Part shown: positions 11,543 through 22,848 of the stretch, piece after piece
Layout of the letters: each line of letters begins with the position of its first letter
Numbering within the stretch: position 1 is the first letter of the stretch
Assembly: GCA_021464245.1 (NCBI GenBank)
Contig: JADCRB010000096.1
Span: 286,951 to 350,950, forward strand
Origin: Carallia brachiata
Taxonomy: Eukaryota > Streptophyta > Magnoliopsida > Malpighiales > Rhizophoraceae
Direction of reading: 5' to 3'
Length of the DNA: 64,000 nucleotides
Position numbers and translations under genes: made by a program
The notes under the pieces: generated by a model
Seen by the model: only the letters and a program-made list of their open reading frames with translations
Database searches by the model: none
What the model was told of the DNA's origin: nothing

Positions 11543-12441
11543 CCGAACAACCATTATCGAGAATGTGCACGTGGCTGCCATAAATTAGCAGCTTGCTTGC
11601 CAATGTTCAGCATCATATTCTTTCATTCAGGTTATTGCCAATTTCTTGTATGTAACAAGGGACGCTTTGCTCCTCCGGAGGGTTTGTTTGAGTTGACATT
11701 TTTTATTTTTTAGTTGATTGGCTCCGGTTGGGTTTCAAACACCAGATCTTCAATTTCAGAGATGATTTTAATACCAATTGAGTTAAACTCATTTATATTT
11801 AATTTCTCCATTGATTGTAAACCAAGGAGGTGCTCCTATGCCTTTCTTGCAGATTTTAGTGTGCTACATTAGCAGAGCTGATGTCTCTCTTCGACAGAAA
11901 CTGTTGTATTTGATTTTATAGTATCAAAAAATGGCTTCAGGCAGAAATGTTGTATTTATAAGAAATAAAGGAAAGCAAAAAAAGAAGAAATCCCCCTGAA
12001 AGTGACATCAGAAGAATAATGTTAGGATGCGACTATCCCATGCTATGCTAAAAAAAATACTAATCAGTTTCCTAATCTCTGCAGCTGTTATCTTTTACTT
12101 ATTTGAATCATTAGACTTTCATAATCAGTTTCCTAATCATGGGGTTAGCAAACAGTGAACTTTTGGAAGTTAAAAATGAGTTCTTTTATTCTAAAGCATT
12201 GCTGAAATGGGGTTTCCAAAACTGTAAAGAAGAGCCAATTGTTAACTGCACAATGAAGAACTTTATCAGTTTTGTTGCCTTTTTTTTTTTCCACTCATTG
12301 TTCTTTCTTCTTAAAGTCGAACATGGCCCGAAAGCCAAAAAGCTACTGTGGTCAATAACCCAAATGAAGTTTCCATCTTCTCAAAAAAAAAAAAAGTCAT
12401 AAGAAGCTTTTATATTCTATTGATGCGGTACTTTATTTATG
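11543..12441. other. GLP-c 3' flank and GLP-d upstream remnant, B1
   Basis: Non-coding. It contains T/A homopolymers near 12280 and 12382. At about 12440 the sequence jumps into the middle of GLP-d exon 2: roughly 1 kb present in B2 (about 41735-42735) is missing here. Confidence 0.6.
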
Positions 12442-12798
12442 TAAATGCACCCCATAATCACCCTCGCGCCACGGAGATCCTAACAGTCCTGGAAGGCACC
12501 CTTTATGTGGGTTTCGTCGCATCGAACCAGGATGGTAATCGGTTCTTCACCAAAATCCTGAACGCAGGAGACGTTTTTGTATTTCCAATCGATCTCATTC
12601 ACTTCCAGTATAATGTCGGAAATACCAAAGCTGTAGCTATTGCTTCATTGAACAGCCAAAATCCAGGACATCCTCGTAGGAAATACAGTGTTCGGAGCCA
12701 AGCCGCCAATTAAGGCTGATGTTCTCACTAAGGCTTTCCAGTTGGACAAAAATGTGGTGAACTATCTCCAAAACCTGTTTTGGGTGAACAACCATTAG
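12442..12798 (+). pseudogene. Germin-like GLP-d, B1, 5'-truncated fragment
   Basis: Only the second half of exon 2 survives, beginning at the HNHPRATE metal site. Exon 1, the intron and the first part of exon 2 were removed by the deletion at about 12441. A second lesion, two bases lost after SQNPG near 12669, shifts the frame to a stop at 12711-12713; the ancestral stop is the TAG at 12796-12798. Box 2 reads [13 protein letters not shown], with Asp replacing the conserved Gly after Pro-Ile. The 12348-12713 open frame runs through the deletion joint into unrelated poly-A sequence and is not a gene. Confidence 0.9.
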
Positions 12799-15395
12799 CG
12801 GGAAAGTGCATGTTGCAGCCACATAACATAAATCACGAGCTTGCTTCCCAATGTTCAGCATCATATTCTTTATTGTTCTTGTTGCGATAATTATTATGTA
12901 ATAAGGGATATACTATGCTCCTCAGGAAGATTTGTTTGAGCTTAACATTTTTCATTTCTTAAGTAATTGTAAATTAAAGAGGTGATTCTATGCCTTTCTT
13001 GTTGGTTTCAGTATGGATTTGTGGAATGGAAGTTCACTTCCTCTTGTTCTGCACTTTAATCCAACTCAAAATCCAATAGACCCCAAAAGAAAAAAGATGA
13101 AGAAAAGTAGATAGACCCCTGCAACTTCAGATTCATTTAAAAATATTCATAGAATTCTGATAAGGAGTAATCAGCATCATTTTTTCTGTAACATAGATAT
13201 GATCTGACAAATCCTGTCCTTGTTTACCCTGATCAACCTGTATGCAAGTTGAACCACAATAAAATTGAACATTCAACCAACTAAATTAATTGAAGATAAA
13301 ATATTTGTGTGCTCCTTTTTTTATGTGCTAATTGTTGTGGTGAACGTAATAAAATTGACAATTTTTATTACAAAATTAATAGTTTTTATAACAGAAATTA
13401 AAATTCGTTATTTTTTGATATAAATATTAACAGTTTTATTAAAAATTATTAATTTTTTTGCATCGAGCACCAATCGACACATAAAAAATTGGCACATGTA
13501 TTTGTGCCCTTAATTATAATTATGCCAACAAAACGCACGAAAAAGAGCGTTCACTGATCAGATTAAATCGTATCTCAAGTCTTATATTTTCACCGAATCA
13601 CAAGGCACTGAAGCTGTCAAAAAAGGCCAAAGTTGTAGGAAATCGACATTAGAGTTGCTATAGGTGGAAACTGGGGAGTGGAGATTGAACATGGCCTTTC
13701 TCATTGCAACTAGAAAATGTTCTACTGCATATATTCCTAGAATCAGTCAACAACAATCAGACTGCTGCAAATTTGGTCATTAAAGCCCAATTTTAATCCC
13801 ATTAAACCTCTCAGACTATATCACTAGAAAAGTGCGTCTTGTATAATATATCGGAAACACGACGCCATCCTGTGCCTTTACGCTGGTCGAAGAGAAAAGC
13901 TCTTGGGCATTTGTTCAAGGTTCGCAAATTTTCAGCACAATTTTGAAAATTCTGTCATCGCTAGACATAAGGTGTACATGAAATTTCAGATTTAAAATTC
14001 GATTTCTAGTCATTACAAATCAAATGGAAATTCTCACACTCGTCCCTTTTCTATGCCAAAACATCAAGAACATGTATGTTGATGAAGTCCTTTTTTTTTT
14101 CTTTTTAGTAAAAGTCTGCATTTTTTTTAAAACAAAAATTTCCCACATGAATTTTATAAAGTATAGATTATAGATTAACTATAATTAAGGCTAGCTATTG
14201 CCTATTGGCACATAAGAATACTTTTTCTTCATCAAGATTTGGTTATCTTGGTTTAAGCTGAGAAAATCTATACATCCCCTAGCTCCAATGTAAATGACAT
14301 GTAAATTATGAAATCAACAATCATAAAATAGTTTTTTTTTTTTTTTTCATTTACAGAGAGGACTAAACTCGAATTAAATTAAATTATCTCTAGGAAAGCT
14401 GACCTCAATTATATCATCTGTAAATAAACTCTGCAACCCTTTTTATGGATGATTAAGAATAGTCAATCCTAAACCTTGAATAAGAGCAAATGAGGCGAGC
14501 CAATCTACAGCCTGACTTCTCTCACGATAATTATGACTCAATTGAAAAGACCAATCCCTCTACGTCAACTCCCTATAGGAACGAATATTGGAAACCCAAC
14601 TACAAGAATTTTTATACGAATTATAAACAAATTATTGTAGCAATTCATATTTAATCATACCCCAGGAGACGTTTCTAACGTTGCTTGTATAATTCCACCA
14701 CCCGACAGGTTTGAATGAGTCAGAAATAATAAGACACCAAATATCCCAAAGACCTGACTTATATCAGCCGAGGTAGTAATTTCCCCAGTAAAGATGCTGT
14801 GCGGATAATAACGTAGCAATATGTGTAGAATATAATGGCGATTATATGGAACCAGTTTGTTCATGAATTTTAATTTCAGCACCTGCCCAAGTCAATTTTA
14901 TTAGGTTTGAGACTATTAAATTATCTGTCGCGGAAATCCTTTGGTCATGCCTTAGAAAATTAATTCATGCCATGCTTGATGCCAACGCATGTCAATAATT
15001 AATCATACATTGTGTACCACTTTCTTTCTAAAGCATTCGGTGAGATTAAACCTACACTTAAAATGTGCCCCTTCCATAGGTGCTACACTTTTCAGCCGGA
15101 CTGTGGGTACCAGCTTTCCCATTTCACTAGATTTTTAAAAAAAAATCCAATCCAAGAACCAGTTTTTCGTTTTTTTTCTTTCGTACTATACCTAACTGTA
15201 GAGAATGACACAAATGCCTAATTTTGAGCTGAATAATATCCAGTGGGCTGACGAATTTGGTCACCAAAGGCCCCAGTTTCAATCCCATTAAGCCTTTCTC
15301 AGACCTCAATCTGTATCATCATCGCCACAAACATAGGAATTCTATATTAAGACAGAATGATAATTATTTTAGTTCTAAAATTTTATAAATTTTTT
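12799..15395. other. Intergenic region between convergent GLP-d and GLP-e, B1 (part 1)
   Basis: No gene recognised. It contains two copies of a motif also found before GLP-f: near 13771-13816 and 15255-15305, sharing TTTGGTCA, CCCA(A/G)TTT, AATCCCATTAA and CCT-TCTCAGAC blocks. The antisense open frame at 14655-14882 has no domain I can name, and a 1-bp difference in B2 changes its end. Confidence 0.5.
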
Positions 15396-15740
15396 AATTG
15401 AATTTTAAATTCTTTAATTTTTTTACTTAAGTCATATATTTTAGATCATCTATAATTAGTCCTTTCTATCGACGGTTGTCAATTAAATTATTTAAAACGT
15501 ACTTTTGACCAAATTAAAGTGAGTTAAAAAAAACTAAATACATTAGTTTAATTTTTTTTAAATTTTAAAACAAAGAAATACAAAAGAAGCGACATTTATA
15601 CTTTTTTTATTAATATCTCGTTGGTCAAAGTACGTTTTTAATACTTTAACTAACAGTCATTGATGAAAAGGACTCGATTGTAAATAATCTGAAATGTATA
15701 TTACTCAATTTAAAAAATTAAAATGTTTAATATTCAATTG
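15396..15740. mobile_element. Foldback MITE with long inverted repeats, B1
   Basis: The left arm (15396-15510) and right arm (15622-15740) are inverse copies of about 115-119 bp with moderate divergence. They start AATTGAAT/AATTGAATATT at the outside and end ACGTACTTTTGACC / GGTCAAAGTACGT at the inside, around a loop of about 110 bp. No coding capacity. The arm length resembles Mutator-like or foldback MITEs. In B2 (45699-45949) the loop and inner right arm are deleted. Confidence 0.7.
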
Positions 15741-16275
15741 TTGACATTGCAGGGTCACTCTTATCAATTGGTGAAATTCTTCTCTTTCTCAACAATTTTA
15801 CTCAAACATTTCTTGCAAATTTGTAAACTAATAAATTTCTTTCATTTTTTTTTCTCCGGTAATTAGAATAATAATATTACGTATAATTATTAATAAAAAA
15901 GAAATATTATATATCAATATTTTAGTAATAATAAAATAATATAAATCATTAAAATTTATTATGGATAATTATTTTTTACTTTCTCTTTTATAATTATCAG
16001 TTAAAATTAACACATTAATACTTATCTGTAATAAATTTATAATATATTTAATTTTTATTCTTTTAATAGTCTATTAACCAATACCACATGCAATGATTGC
16101 AAAAAAAATAAAATAAATAAAAATGACTGTGGCTTGCAAAATCTATGAGTCATTTAATGATTTAAATTAAAAAATAGATAAATTGTTAAATATTGTTTGA
16201 TAAATTATATAACAACATTATTGTTTTTTTAAGGCTATGTTAAACTGTAAAGCTCTAATAAAAAGAGCTAGAATG
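15741..16275. other. AT-rich intergenic region up to the copia insertion
   Basis: No gene or RNA recognised. Matches B2 45950-46481. The last five bases, GAATG (16271-16275), are the expected target-site duplication of the copia element. Confidence 0.6.
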
Positions 16276-16515
16276 TGTCAACGGAATCATCGGAATCATC
16301 TTAATCTCCTTGTTGACTCATCTTAATCTCATTCTCTTGATAATCTATCCGGTTGTTGTTTTCTATTGTTATCAGGTTGTTGTACATTCTTGTTCGCCAG
16401 TTCTGCTCTTCTCCTACAATTGAGCATATGGCCGTCTATATAATGATTGGACAGCAAGTGTATTATAATAAAAGTGTGCATAATAAAAAGCTTCTCCTTT
16501 CTTTAAACCTTAACA
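16276..16515 (+). repeat. 5' LTR of the copia element
   Basis: 240 bp starting TG (TGTCAACGGAATC) exactly where homology to B2 stops, and ending ACA directly before the primer binding site. Start and end satisfy the TG…CA rule. The mate LTR is not visible, so age by LTR divergence cannot be estimated. Confidence 0.82.
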
Positions 16516-16527
16516 TGGTATCAGAGC
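16516..16527 (+). other. Primer binding site (initiator Met-tRNA type)
   Basis: TGGTATCAGAGC immediately follows the LTR. This is the usual plant copia site complementary to the 3' end of initiator methionine tRNA, used to prime minus-strand DNA. Confidence 0.9.
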
Positions 16528-16542
16528 CTTAAAAGTCTTAAC

Positions 16543-17968
16543 ATGGCATCCTCTTCCATTCTCTTCTTCAAGCACTTCCCAACCTTCACAAACGGCCCAA
16601 ACCACTATGTTTGCACCGCCCACCATCACCTCTACACCAACTTCCACAACTCAAACCTTTTCTGTTAAATTAAATTCTAGGAATTACTTAGCTTGGAAAA
16701 CACAGTTTATCCCATTGCTAAATTACCATCATCTTCAAGGATTTATTGATGGAACAATTTCCACGCCAGCAAAAATAATTTCCTCCACCACTGATCCCAT
16801 AGTCTCTATTATCAACCCCGAGTATGAAGGCTGGTTTCAGAAAGATCAATTATTGCTCTCATGGATTCTGTCTTCAATATCTGAAGACGTATTTCCTTAT
16901 GTTATTGGGTTAGATTCCTCCTATGCTGCTTGGAATGCATTAGCAAATGCATTTGGTTCTGTCTCTCAAAATCGTCAGCTTCAGCTTAATATTGAACTTC
17001 AAGAGTTCAAAAAGAATGACTTGTCTGTTTCACAGTATCTACAACGAGCAAAAGCTCTTGCCGATGAATTAGCTGCTGCAGGGCGTAAAATCTCAGACGC
17101 TGAATTCAATGCGATTATCTATCGCAATATTGGAAGCGATTATCATTCCATCATTACTGCTCTCAATTTAAGACCTGAACCAGTATCATTTTCAGAGCTT
17201 CATGGACATCTTTTGGCTCATGAAACACTCCTTCGTAGTTTTCATGAAGGCCCGGTTGCAAACCTTGCCGTTCACTCTCCCCAGAAACAAGACGCCATCC
17301 TTACAAATTTTGGGAGACCTGGACGTGCAGTTCCGCCACCACGTCCCACTTCAGTCAATACCATGCCTGTTTATCAAGGCCGAAACAATTATAGTCCCAA
17401 TTGTCGCAATCGTGGGCCATGTCAAATTTGTGGGTACAGAAACCATACTGCTGATCGCTGTAGACGCCGTTACGCCCCACGACAGTCCTCTACTCCTCAA
17501 GCTAATGTTGCTTGGTCTTGCAATTCTGCCTCCTTACCGTCACCGCAAGCCTATAGACCATATTTTCCAGCGCCAATGTCTGCTTCCTCTCAACCTGACA
17601 ATCAAGCTTTGCCATGGTACCCAGATACTGGCGCCACACACCACCTAACGCCTGACATCTCCAACTTAACCATTGCCAGTGACTACACAGGGAGTGATCA
17701 AATTCGCGTAGGTAATGGTCATGGTTTGCCCATCTCCAAGACTGGTAACGCTGTTTACTCTGCATCTAATCGTTCTTTTCTTCTCAACGATGTTTTGTTA
17801 GTTCCTAAAATTACCAAGTCCTTATTATCTGTCCAAAAATTTGCCTCTGACAATTCCTGTTATTTTGAATTTTGGCCTTCTTATTTTTTGATTAAGGATC
17901 AACAGACCAAGGAAATCCTGTTGCGAGGCCCCAGTGAGAATGGTCTATATGTTCTACCACCCTACTGA
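16543..17968 (+). pseudogene. copia Gag and protease segment
   Basis: The open frame 16607-17968 (453 codons) carries a copia-type Gag domain, a CX2CX4HX4C zinc knuckle starting near residue 272 (CQICGYRNHTADRC) and the aspartic protease core DTGA near residue 340. The likely original start is the ATG at 16543, but it is one base out of frame with the rest, so a small indel lies between. The frame ends at a TGA (17966-17968) where an intact element would continue into integrase. Confidence 0.88.
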
Positions 17969-17976
17969 AGCACGCG

Positions 17977-18864
17977 TTGTTGGGTGAACGAGTCTCCTTT
18001 GCTGACTGGCATGCTCGCTTGGGTCATCCTCAAAGTCGAATTGTCTCTCAAGTCATTCAGAGGAACAATTTACCACTAGGAAATTCATCTTCTGTTGCTT
18101 TGTGTTCTGCGTGTCAATTAGGAAAGCTATCCAAATCTCCTTTGTCGTTAATTGAGCATAAAAGTACGGTGCCTTTTGCATTAGTACATTCTGATGTTTG
18201 GGGTCCGGCACCTGAGTTGTCTTCTTTAGGATATCGTTATTTTGTTTTATTCATTGATGATTATACCAGGCACACTTGGATTTATTTTCTTAAAAATAAA
18301 AGTGAGGTCTTTTCCATCTTCCTCCAATTTCAGTCTTTTGTTGAACGTCAATTTCAACTAAAAATTAAATCCTTTCAATCTGACTTTGGTGGTGAATATC
18401 AACGGCTTCATACATTTTTCAAGACCCTTGGTATTAATCATCGACTAGCATGCCCTTATACTCATGAGCAAAATGGTATTGCTGAACGCAAAATTCGACA
18501 TGTTGTTGATACTGCCCTCACTTTATTAGCGCATGCTAATTTACCTTATAAATTTTGGCATTATGCTTTTGCTACTAGTGTCCAATTAATTAATTTTCTA
18601 CCCTCACCTACCACTAATCATAAATCTCCCTATGAAAATTTTTTCCATCAATCACCACCTTACTCTTCATTAAAAATTTTTGGGTGTGCTGTGTACCCTC
18701 TTTTGCGACCGTACAACAAAAATAAATTTGCATTTAGAAGTAAACAATGTGTGTATTTAGGTGCTTCTCCTGATCATAGTGGCTCCTTATGTCTGGATAA
18801 AGAGACAGGACGGGTTTACATTGCAAAACAGTTCGATTTGATGAGGGCGTTTTTCTTATGTTGA
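17977..18864 (+). pseudogene. copia integrase segment
   Basis: Frame changes relative to Gag-protease. Numbering from 17977, His12, His17, Cys43 and Cys46 form the N-terminal zinc site. The catalytic acids are Asp73 (HSDVWG), Asp136 (QSDFGG) and Glu170 (NGIAER). The end of the frame (about 18830-18864) is out of register with the following segment, showing another indel near 18835. Confidence 0.9.
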
Positions 18865-18865
18865 T

Positions 18866-19595
18866 TTGGCCACCAAGCATCCAGTCGGTAGCGCGGACTT
18901 GCAATCCCATCCGTGGCTTCAGTTAACTGTTTCAGACCATTCTCACTTGGGAGTCCCTCCAGGTATGACATCCAAGTTTTCCTCTTCCACTCAATCTTCT
19001 CCTCCAATTTCTCCTCCATCCCGCCCCCCTCCTTCTACGTTGCAACGACCACATGTTGATCATACTCCAACTTCTCCGCCAAATCCTCCTACCCACCGTC
19101 CTCAATCCCGTCCGCCTCCTTCTGCCCCACGCCACTCTTTCGTTTCCTCTCCCCCCATGCCAACCCCCAACCCAGTTTCTCCGCCCTTACCCGATACCTC
19201 TCTCCCCAACCACCTTCTTCTCCCATCCAACAATCTGGTCTTAATCTCATTGTTGACCTTACGTCTTTTCCTCCAAACTCTATGCCTCTCTCTCCGCAAC
19301 CAACTTCTTCTCCCATCCTTCACCGAACGCATCCCATGCTACTACGCCCGTCCACATTGGCTCGTCGGGAGGCCAACTCAGCAATATACCCACCCCCTAA
19401 TGCCAATCCTTCTCCACAGCACCACCTCCCTCCATCAGTCTGATGCACTACCCTCTTCTTCCTGTAACTACCTTCATACAGAACCCACATCATTTTCCCA
19501 AGCACAATCTTATAAAGAGTGGCAGGTTGCTATGTCAGCTGAGCTGCAGGCTCTCCAAGCCAACCACACGTGGACTCTGGTCCCTCGGCCCTGGT
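18866..19595 (+). pseudogene. copia integrase C-terminus/linker, Pro-Ser-rich
   Basis: Open in a third register. Low-complexity Pro/Ser/Thr-rich linker typical between copia integrase and RT, followed by the conserved pre-RT segment ([15 protein letters not shown] … NHTWTLVP) up to about 19595, where the frame breaks again. Confidence 0.8.
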
Positions 19596-20691
19596 CACAA
19601 TATTGTTGGAGCCAAATGGGTCTTTCGCATCAAAAGACGGGCTAATGGTGAGATTGACAGGTATAAAGCCCGCCTAGTCGCCAAGGGCTTCACCCAACAG
19701 TCTGGAGTTGATTTTAAGGAGACTTTTAGTCCCGTTGTTAAAGCCAGTACTATTCGTCTTCTTCTTTCCTTGGCAACAATACATGACTGGCCTATGCAGC
19801 AGTTGGATGTCAGTAATGCCTTCTTACATGGCACTCTTACTGAAGAGATTTACATGGACCAGCCTCCGGGCTTTGTTGATGCTTCTCGGCCCTCTTATGT
19901 ATGTCGCCTGCACAAGACTCTTTATGGCCTCAAGCAGGCTCCGCGAGCTTGGTTTCATCGTTTAAGTACTTTTCTTCTTACTTATGGTTTCGTCGCCTCC
20001 AAAGCTGACTCTTCCTTATTTATTTATACTCATGGGGCTACTAAACTCTTTATTCTGTGCTACGTTGATGACCTGGTTCTCACAGGCTCTTCCTCCCAAG
20101 CAATTCAACGGTTTATTGGTGCTATGCAGCGAGAATTCCCAGTTCGTGATCTTGGTCGGTTGCACTATTTTCTTGGCCTAGAGGTGTCCTCTCATCCTTC
20201 TGGACTGGTCCTTTCTCAATCACGTTATATTAGTAATATTTTACAGCGTGCTGGTATGACTTCTTCCAAGCCATGCTTGACTCCCATGGCCGTCCATCCC
20301 CCTCTTCAAAAGGCCGCTGGTGCTCTTTTTCCTAATGCAGAATTGTATCGTCAAGTTGTTGGGGCCTTACAATATCTCACGCTGACCCGTCCAGATATTG
20401 CTTTTGGTGTTAACCGGCTTTGTCAGTATATGCATCAACCTAGTGCTGAGCATTGGAAGGCTGTGAAACGACTTCTTCTGTATCTCAAAGGTACCATATC
20501 TTATGGACTACTTTTCTCTAAAGAGTCTTCCATTTCTTTGCATTGCTTCAGCGACAGTGATTGGGCTGGTTGTTCTGATGATCGCCGCTCTACCAATGGC
20601 TATGCTATTTATCTTGGGTCTTCTCTTATTTCCTGGATGTCTCGGAAACAACCCACTGTGGCTAGATCATCTACTGAAAGTGAATATAAGC
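19596..20691 (+). pseudogene. copia reverse transcriptase and RNase H segment
   Basis: RT core from GAKWVFR through DVSNAFLHG and the catalytic YVDD (20061-20072) to the RNase H region (SDSDWAGC near 20550, then [16 protein letters not shown]). The frame is open to the start of the N gap and the RNase H C-terminus is missing from the assembly. This segment itself has no internal stop. Confidence 0.92.
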
Positions 20692-21229
20692 NNNNNNNNN
20701 NNNNNNNNNNNNNNNNNNNNNNNNNNNNNNNNNNNNNNNNNNNNNNNNNNNNNNNNNNNNNNNNNNNNNNNNNNNNNNNNNNNNNNNNNNNNNNNNNNNN
20801 NNNNNNNNNNNNNNNNNNNNNNNNNNNNNNNNNNNNNNNNNNNNNNNNNNNNNNNNNNNNNNNNNNNNNNNNNNNNNNNNNNNNNNNNNNNNNNNNNNNN
20901 NNNNNNNNNNNNNNNNNNNNNNNNNNNNNNNNNNNNNNNNNNNNNNNNNNNNNNNNNNNNNNNNNNNNNNNNNNNNNNNNNNNNNNNNNNNNNNNNNNNN
21001 NNNNNNNNNNNNNNNNNNNNNNNNNNNNNNNNNNNNNNNNNNNNNNNNNNNNNNNNNNNNNNNNNNNNNNNNNNNNNNNNNNNNNNNNNNNNNNNNNNNN
21101 NNNNNNNNNNNNNNNNNNNNNNNNNNNNNNNNNNNNNNNNNNNNNNNNNNNNNNNNNNNNNNNNNNNNNNNNNNNNNNNNNNNNNNNNNNNNNNNNNNNN
21201 NNNNNNNNNNNNNNNNNNNNNNNNNNNNN
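20692..21229. other. Assembly gap (538 N)
   Basis: A run of N cuts the copia element. By comparison with B2 the right edge (21230) corresponds to 46753, so the gap must cover the rest of RNase H, the 3' LTR (about 240 bp) and 271 bp of host DNA equivalent to B2 46482-46752. Open frames drawn across it are artefacts. Confidence 0.98.
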
Positions 21230-21438
21230 AAGTAGATAGTGTATTGAGCTTAAAATCAAACCATCATGAAAAGATGGGCAGACTTAGGCAACCTTCATTA
21301 TTCGTTACAACTTATTTTGACATATAAAAATGGCCTCCTGTGGAATTATCAATTGAAAGATAATTTAATTAGCATGCAATAGAAAATGCCACTGTAGTAG
21401 TAATAATTCATGCAGATTTCTCCAATATTATAAGTTCA

Positions 21439-22191
21439 TTAAGTCGTTGGCCAGAACTGTTTCTGAAGGTAGTTGACAACACCCGCGTCCACTTGGAAGG
21501 CCTTGGTCAGAACTTCTGGATTGATGGGTGGCTTTGATCCAAAGACAGCGTTCGCAATTGTTATGACACCAGGATTCTGGCTGCTCAATCCGGCAAACGC
21601 AACAGCATTGACCTTTCCTATGTTGAGCTGAAAATGAATTTGTCCAATTGGGAACACAAAGACATCGCCAGGATTAGTTCTTTGGTGAAAAGGGTATTGT
21701 TGTTCTGGTTAGATGCAACAAATCCAACAAGGAGGGTGCCTTCTGTAACCACCAGGATCTCGGTGCCGCGCGGGTGAGTGTGGGGCGGGTTCAGGCCACC
21801 GACTGCCCAGTCAAGACGAGCCAGGGAGACACCGAGGGTGTTGAGTCCCGGAAGTTGGTCCACAAACACTGGTGTGACAGCAAATCCAAGTTTGCTTGCA
21901 CCAGTGTTTCCAGGTTTGTTAAGTCCGTAAAAGAAGAAATCGTCAGCCGTAACTTGCTTCGGATCCTTGCAAAACTTTCCATTCACGAACACTGCAGGTA
22001 TCAAAACAATTTGTCAACATCAAGCAATCATCAATCCTTCGTACATGAATTATGTAATTTACTGTCTAGCGAGTGTCTCGTAGACAATATATATGCTTGA
22101 TAAAAAAAAGAGGACTAGGGTCATAGGCAGAGGCAAGTGAAGATGCCAAAGCCAAAAGAGCAAGAATTGCAAGGCAACGAGAACTTTCCAT
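21439..22191 (-). pseudogene. Germin-like GLP-e, B1, frameshift plus truncated exon 1
   Basis: Minus strand. Exon 2 is 21439-21991, one base shorter than in B2: a G is missing near 21676 (GGATTAG versus GGATTGAG on the + strand). The frame shifts just before box 2 and the protein would end shortly after. Exon 1 is cut too: only about 82 bp (22110-22191: start codon, signal peptide, AYDPS) remain, and the QDFCVA segment, splice donor and about 340 bp in all are deleted relative to B2. The first metal site ([10 protein letters not shown]) and the downstream box 2 sequence are otherwise intact. Both lesions occurred after block duplication. Confidence 0.9.
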
Positions 22192-22268
22192 TGTATATAT
22201 GTACTCTTGTTAGACTTGTAGCTGATTATGTTTAGAGGGGTGAGATATATCTTGGATGGAAGGAAGCC

Positions 22269-22276
22269 TATTTATA
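22269..22276 (-). promoter_or_regulatory. TATA box of GLP-e, B1
   Basis: TATAAATA on the - strand, 78 bp upstream of the start codon at 22191; conserved in B2 (48140-48147). Confidence 0.7.
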
Positions 22277-22793
22277 GGCGGGAAACAATTGATTCAGTCA
22301 ATTATGAGAAATATAGTAGCAATATTTTGCAAGTTACTACCAGTACATTATTCAATTAATCTTGATCAAACACTGCTACTTTTAGAGCAATTAATTAATT
22401 GACCAAGACTTGGTTTTTGCATGTTAAGACTTATATTAAGAATGACGTTGCCTTGTGTGTAGAAAAAAACACTATAATTACGTACGTAAGAGCAAAAATA
22501 TAAAAAAAAAAAAAATAGTTGTGATTAAGAGTCAAAAGTAGAGGTGGTCTTCAAAAAATATGGTAGCCGGTGAGTATGGTTAGGTAATAAAGACGTTTAT
22601 TAGCATGAGCTTGTCTATCGGGACGTGCGGTCTCTATATGTGGGATAGCCGCGCAGTCCCTGATTAGTTCTTTTTTTTTTTTTTTTTTTTTTTGTATAGC
22701 CTGCCATATAGCCTGCCGCTGTGGGTCGGTTGCCTCTTGAAATATATAACATACGTCCCCCCATCGGGCATTGTGGGGCCCCGAATTATTTCC

Positions 22794-22794
<1 letters not shown>

Positions 22795-22845
<51 letters not shown>
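22795..22845. repeat. (TA)n microsatellite, B1
   Basis: About 25 TA units. The B2 counterpart at 48652-48682 has about 15 units, so the tract changed length after duplication. Confidence 0.95.

Positions 22846-22848
<3 letters not shown>

Larger units (their letters stand above)
16276..20691 (+). mobile_element. Ty1/copia LTR retrotransposon, internally decayed, 3' end in gap
   Basis: Element order is LTR, primer site, Gag, protease, integrase, reverse transcriptase, RNase H; integrase before RT defines Ty1/copia. It is absent from B2, where the empty site is intact at 46477-46481. The small size, short LTR and Gag type fit compact plant copia lineages (Ale/Retrofit-like; an inference). The reading frame is broken at least four times: near the Gag start, between protease and integrase, after integrase and just before the RT core. 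This copy cannot make its own polyprotein. The 3' LTR, if present, lies in the N gap. Confidence 0.93.

Noticed and set aside
12139..12402. 87-codon open frame between GLP-c and GLP-d, also present in B2
   Set aside because: No domain, ends in homopolymers whose length differs between blocks, and the sequence is almost identical duplicated DNA, so conservation is not evidence of coding.
14655..14882. 75-codon antisense frame with a partner at 44969-45199
   Set aside because: A 1-bp difference between blocks changes the C-terminus; no recognised domain or splice context.
17202..17648. 148-codon open frame inside the copia Gag/protease region
   Set aside because: Out-of-frame shadow of the Gag-protease frame, which has the zinc knuckle and DTGA.
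19443..21239. Single 598-codon frame through the N gap
   Set aside because: The part after 20691 is only undefined bases; the true RT/RNase H ends unresolved at the gap.
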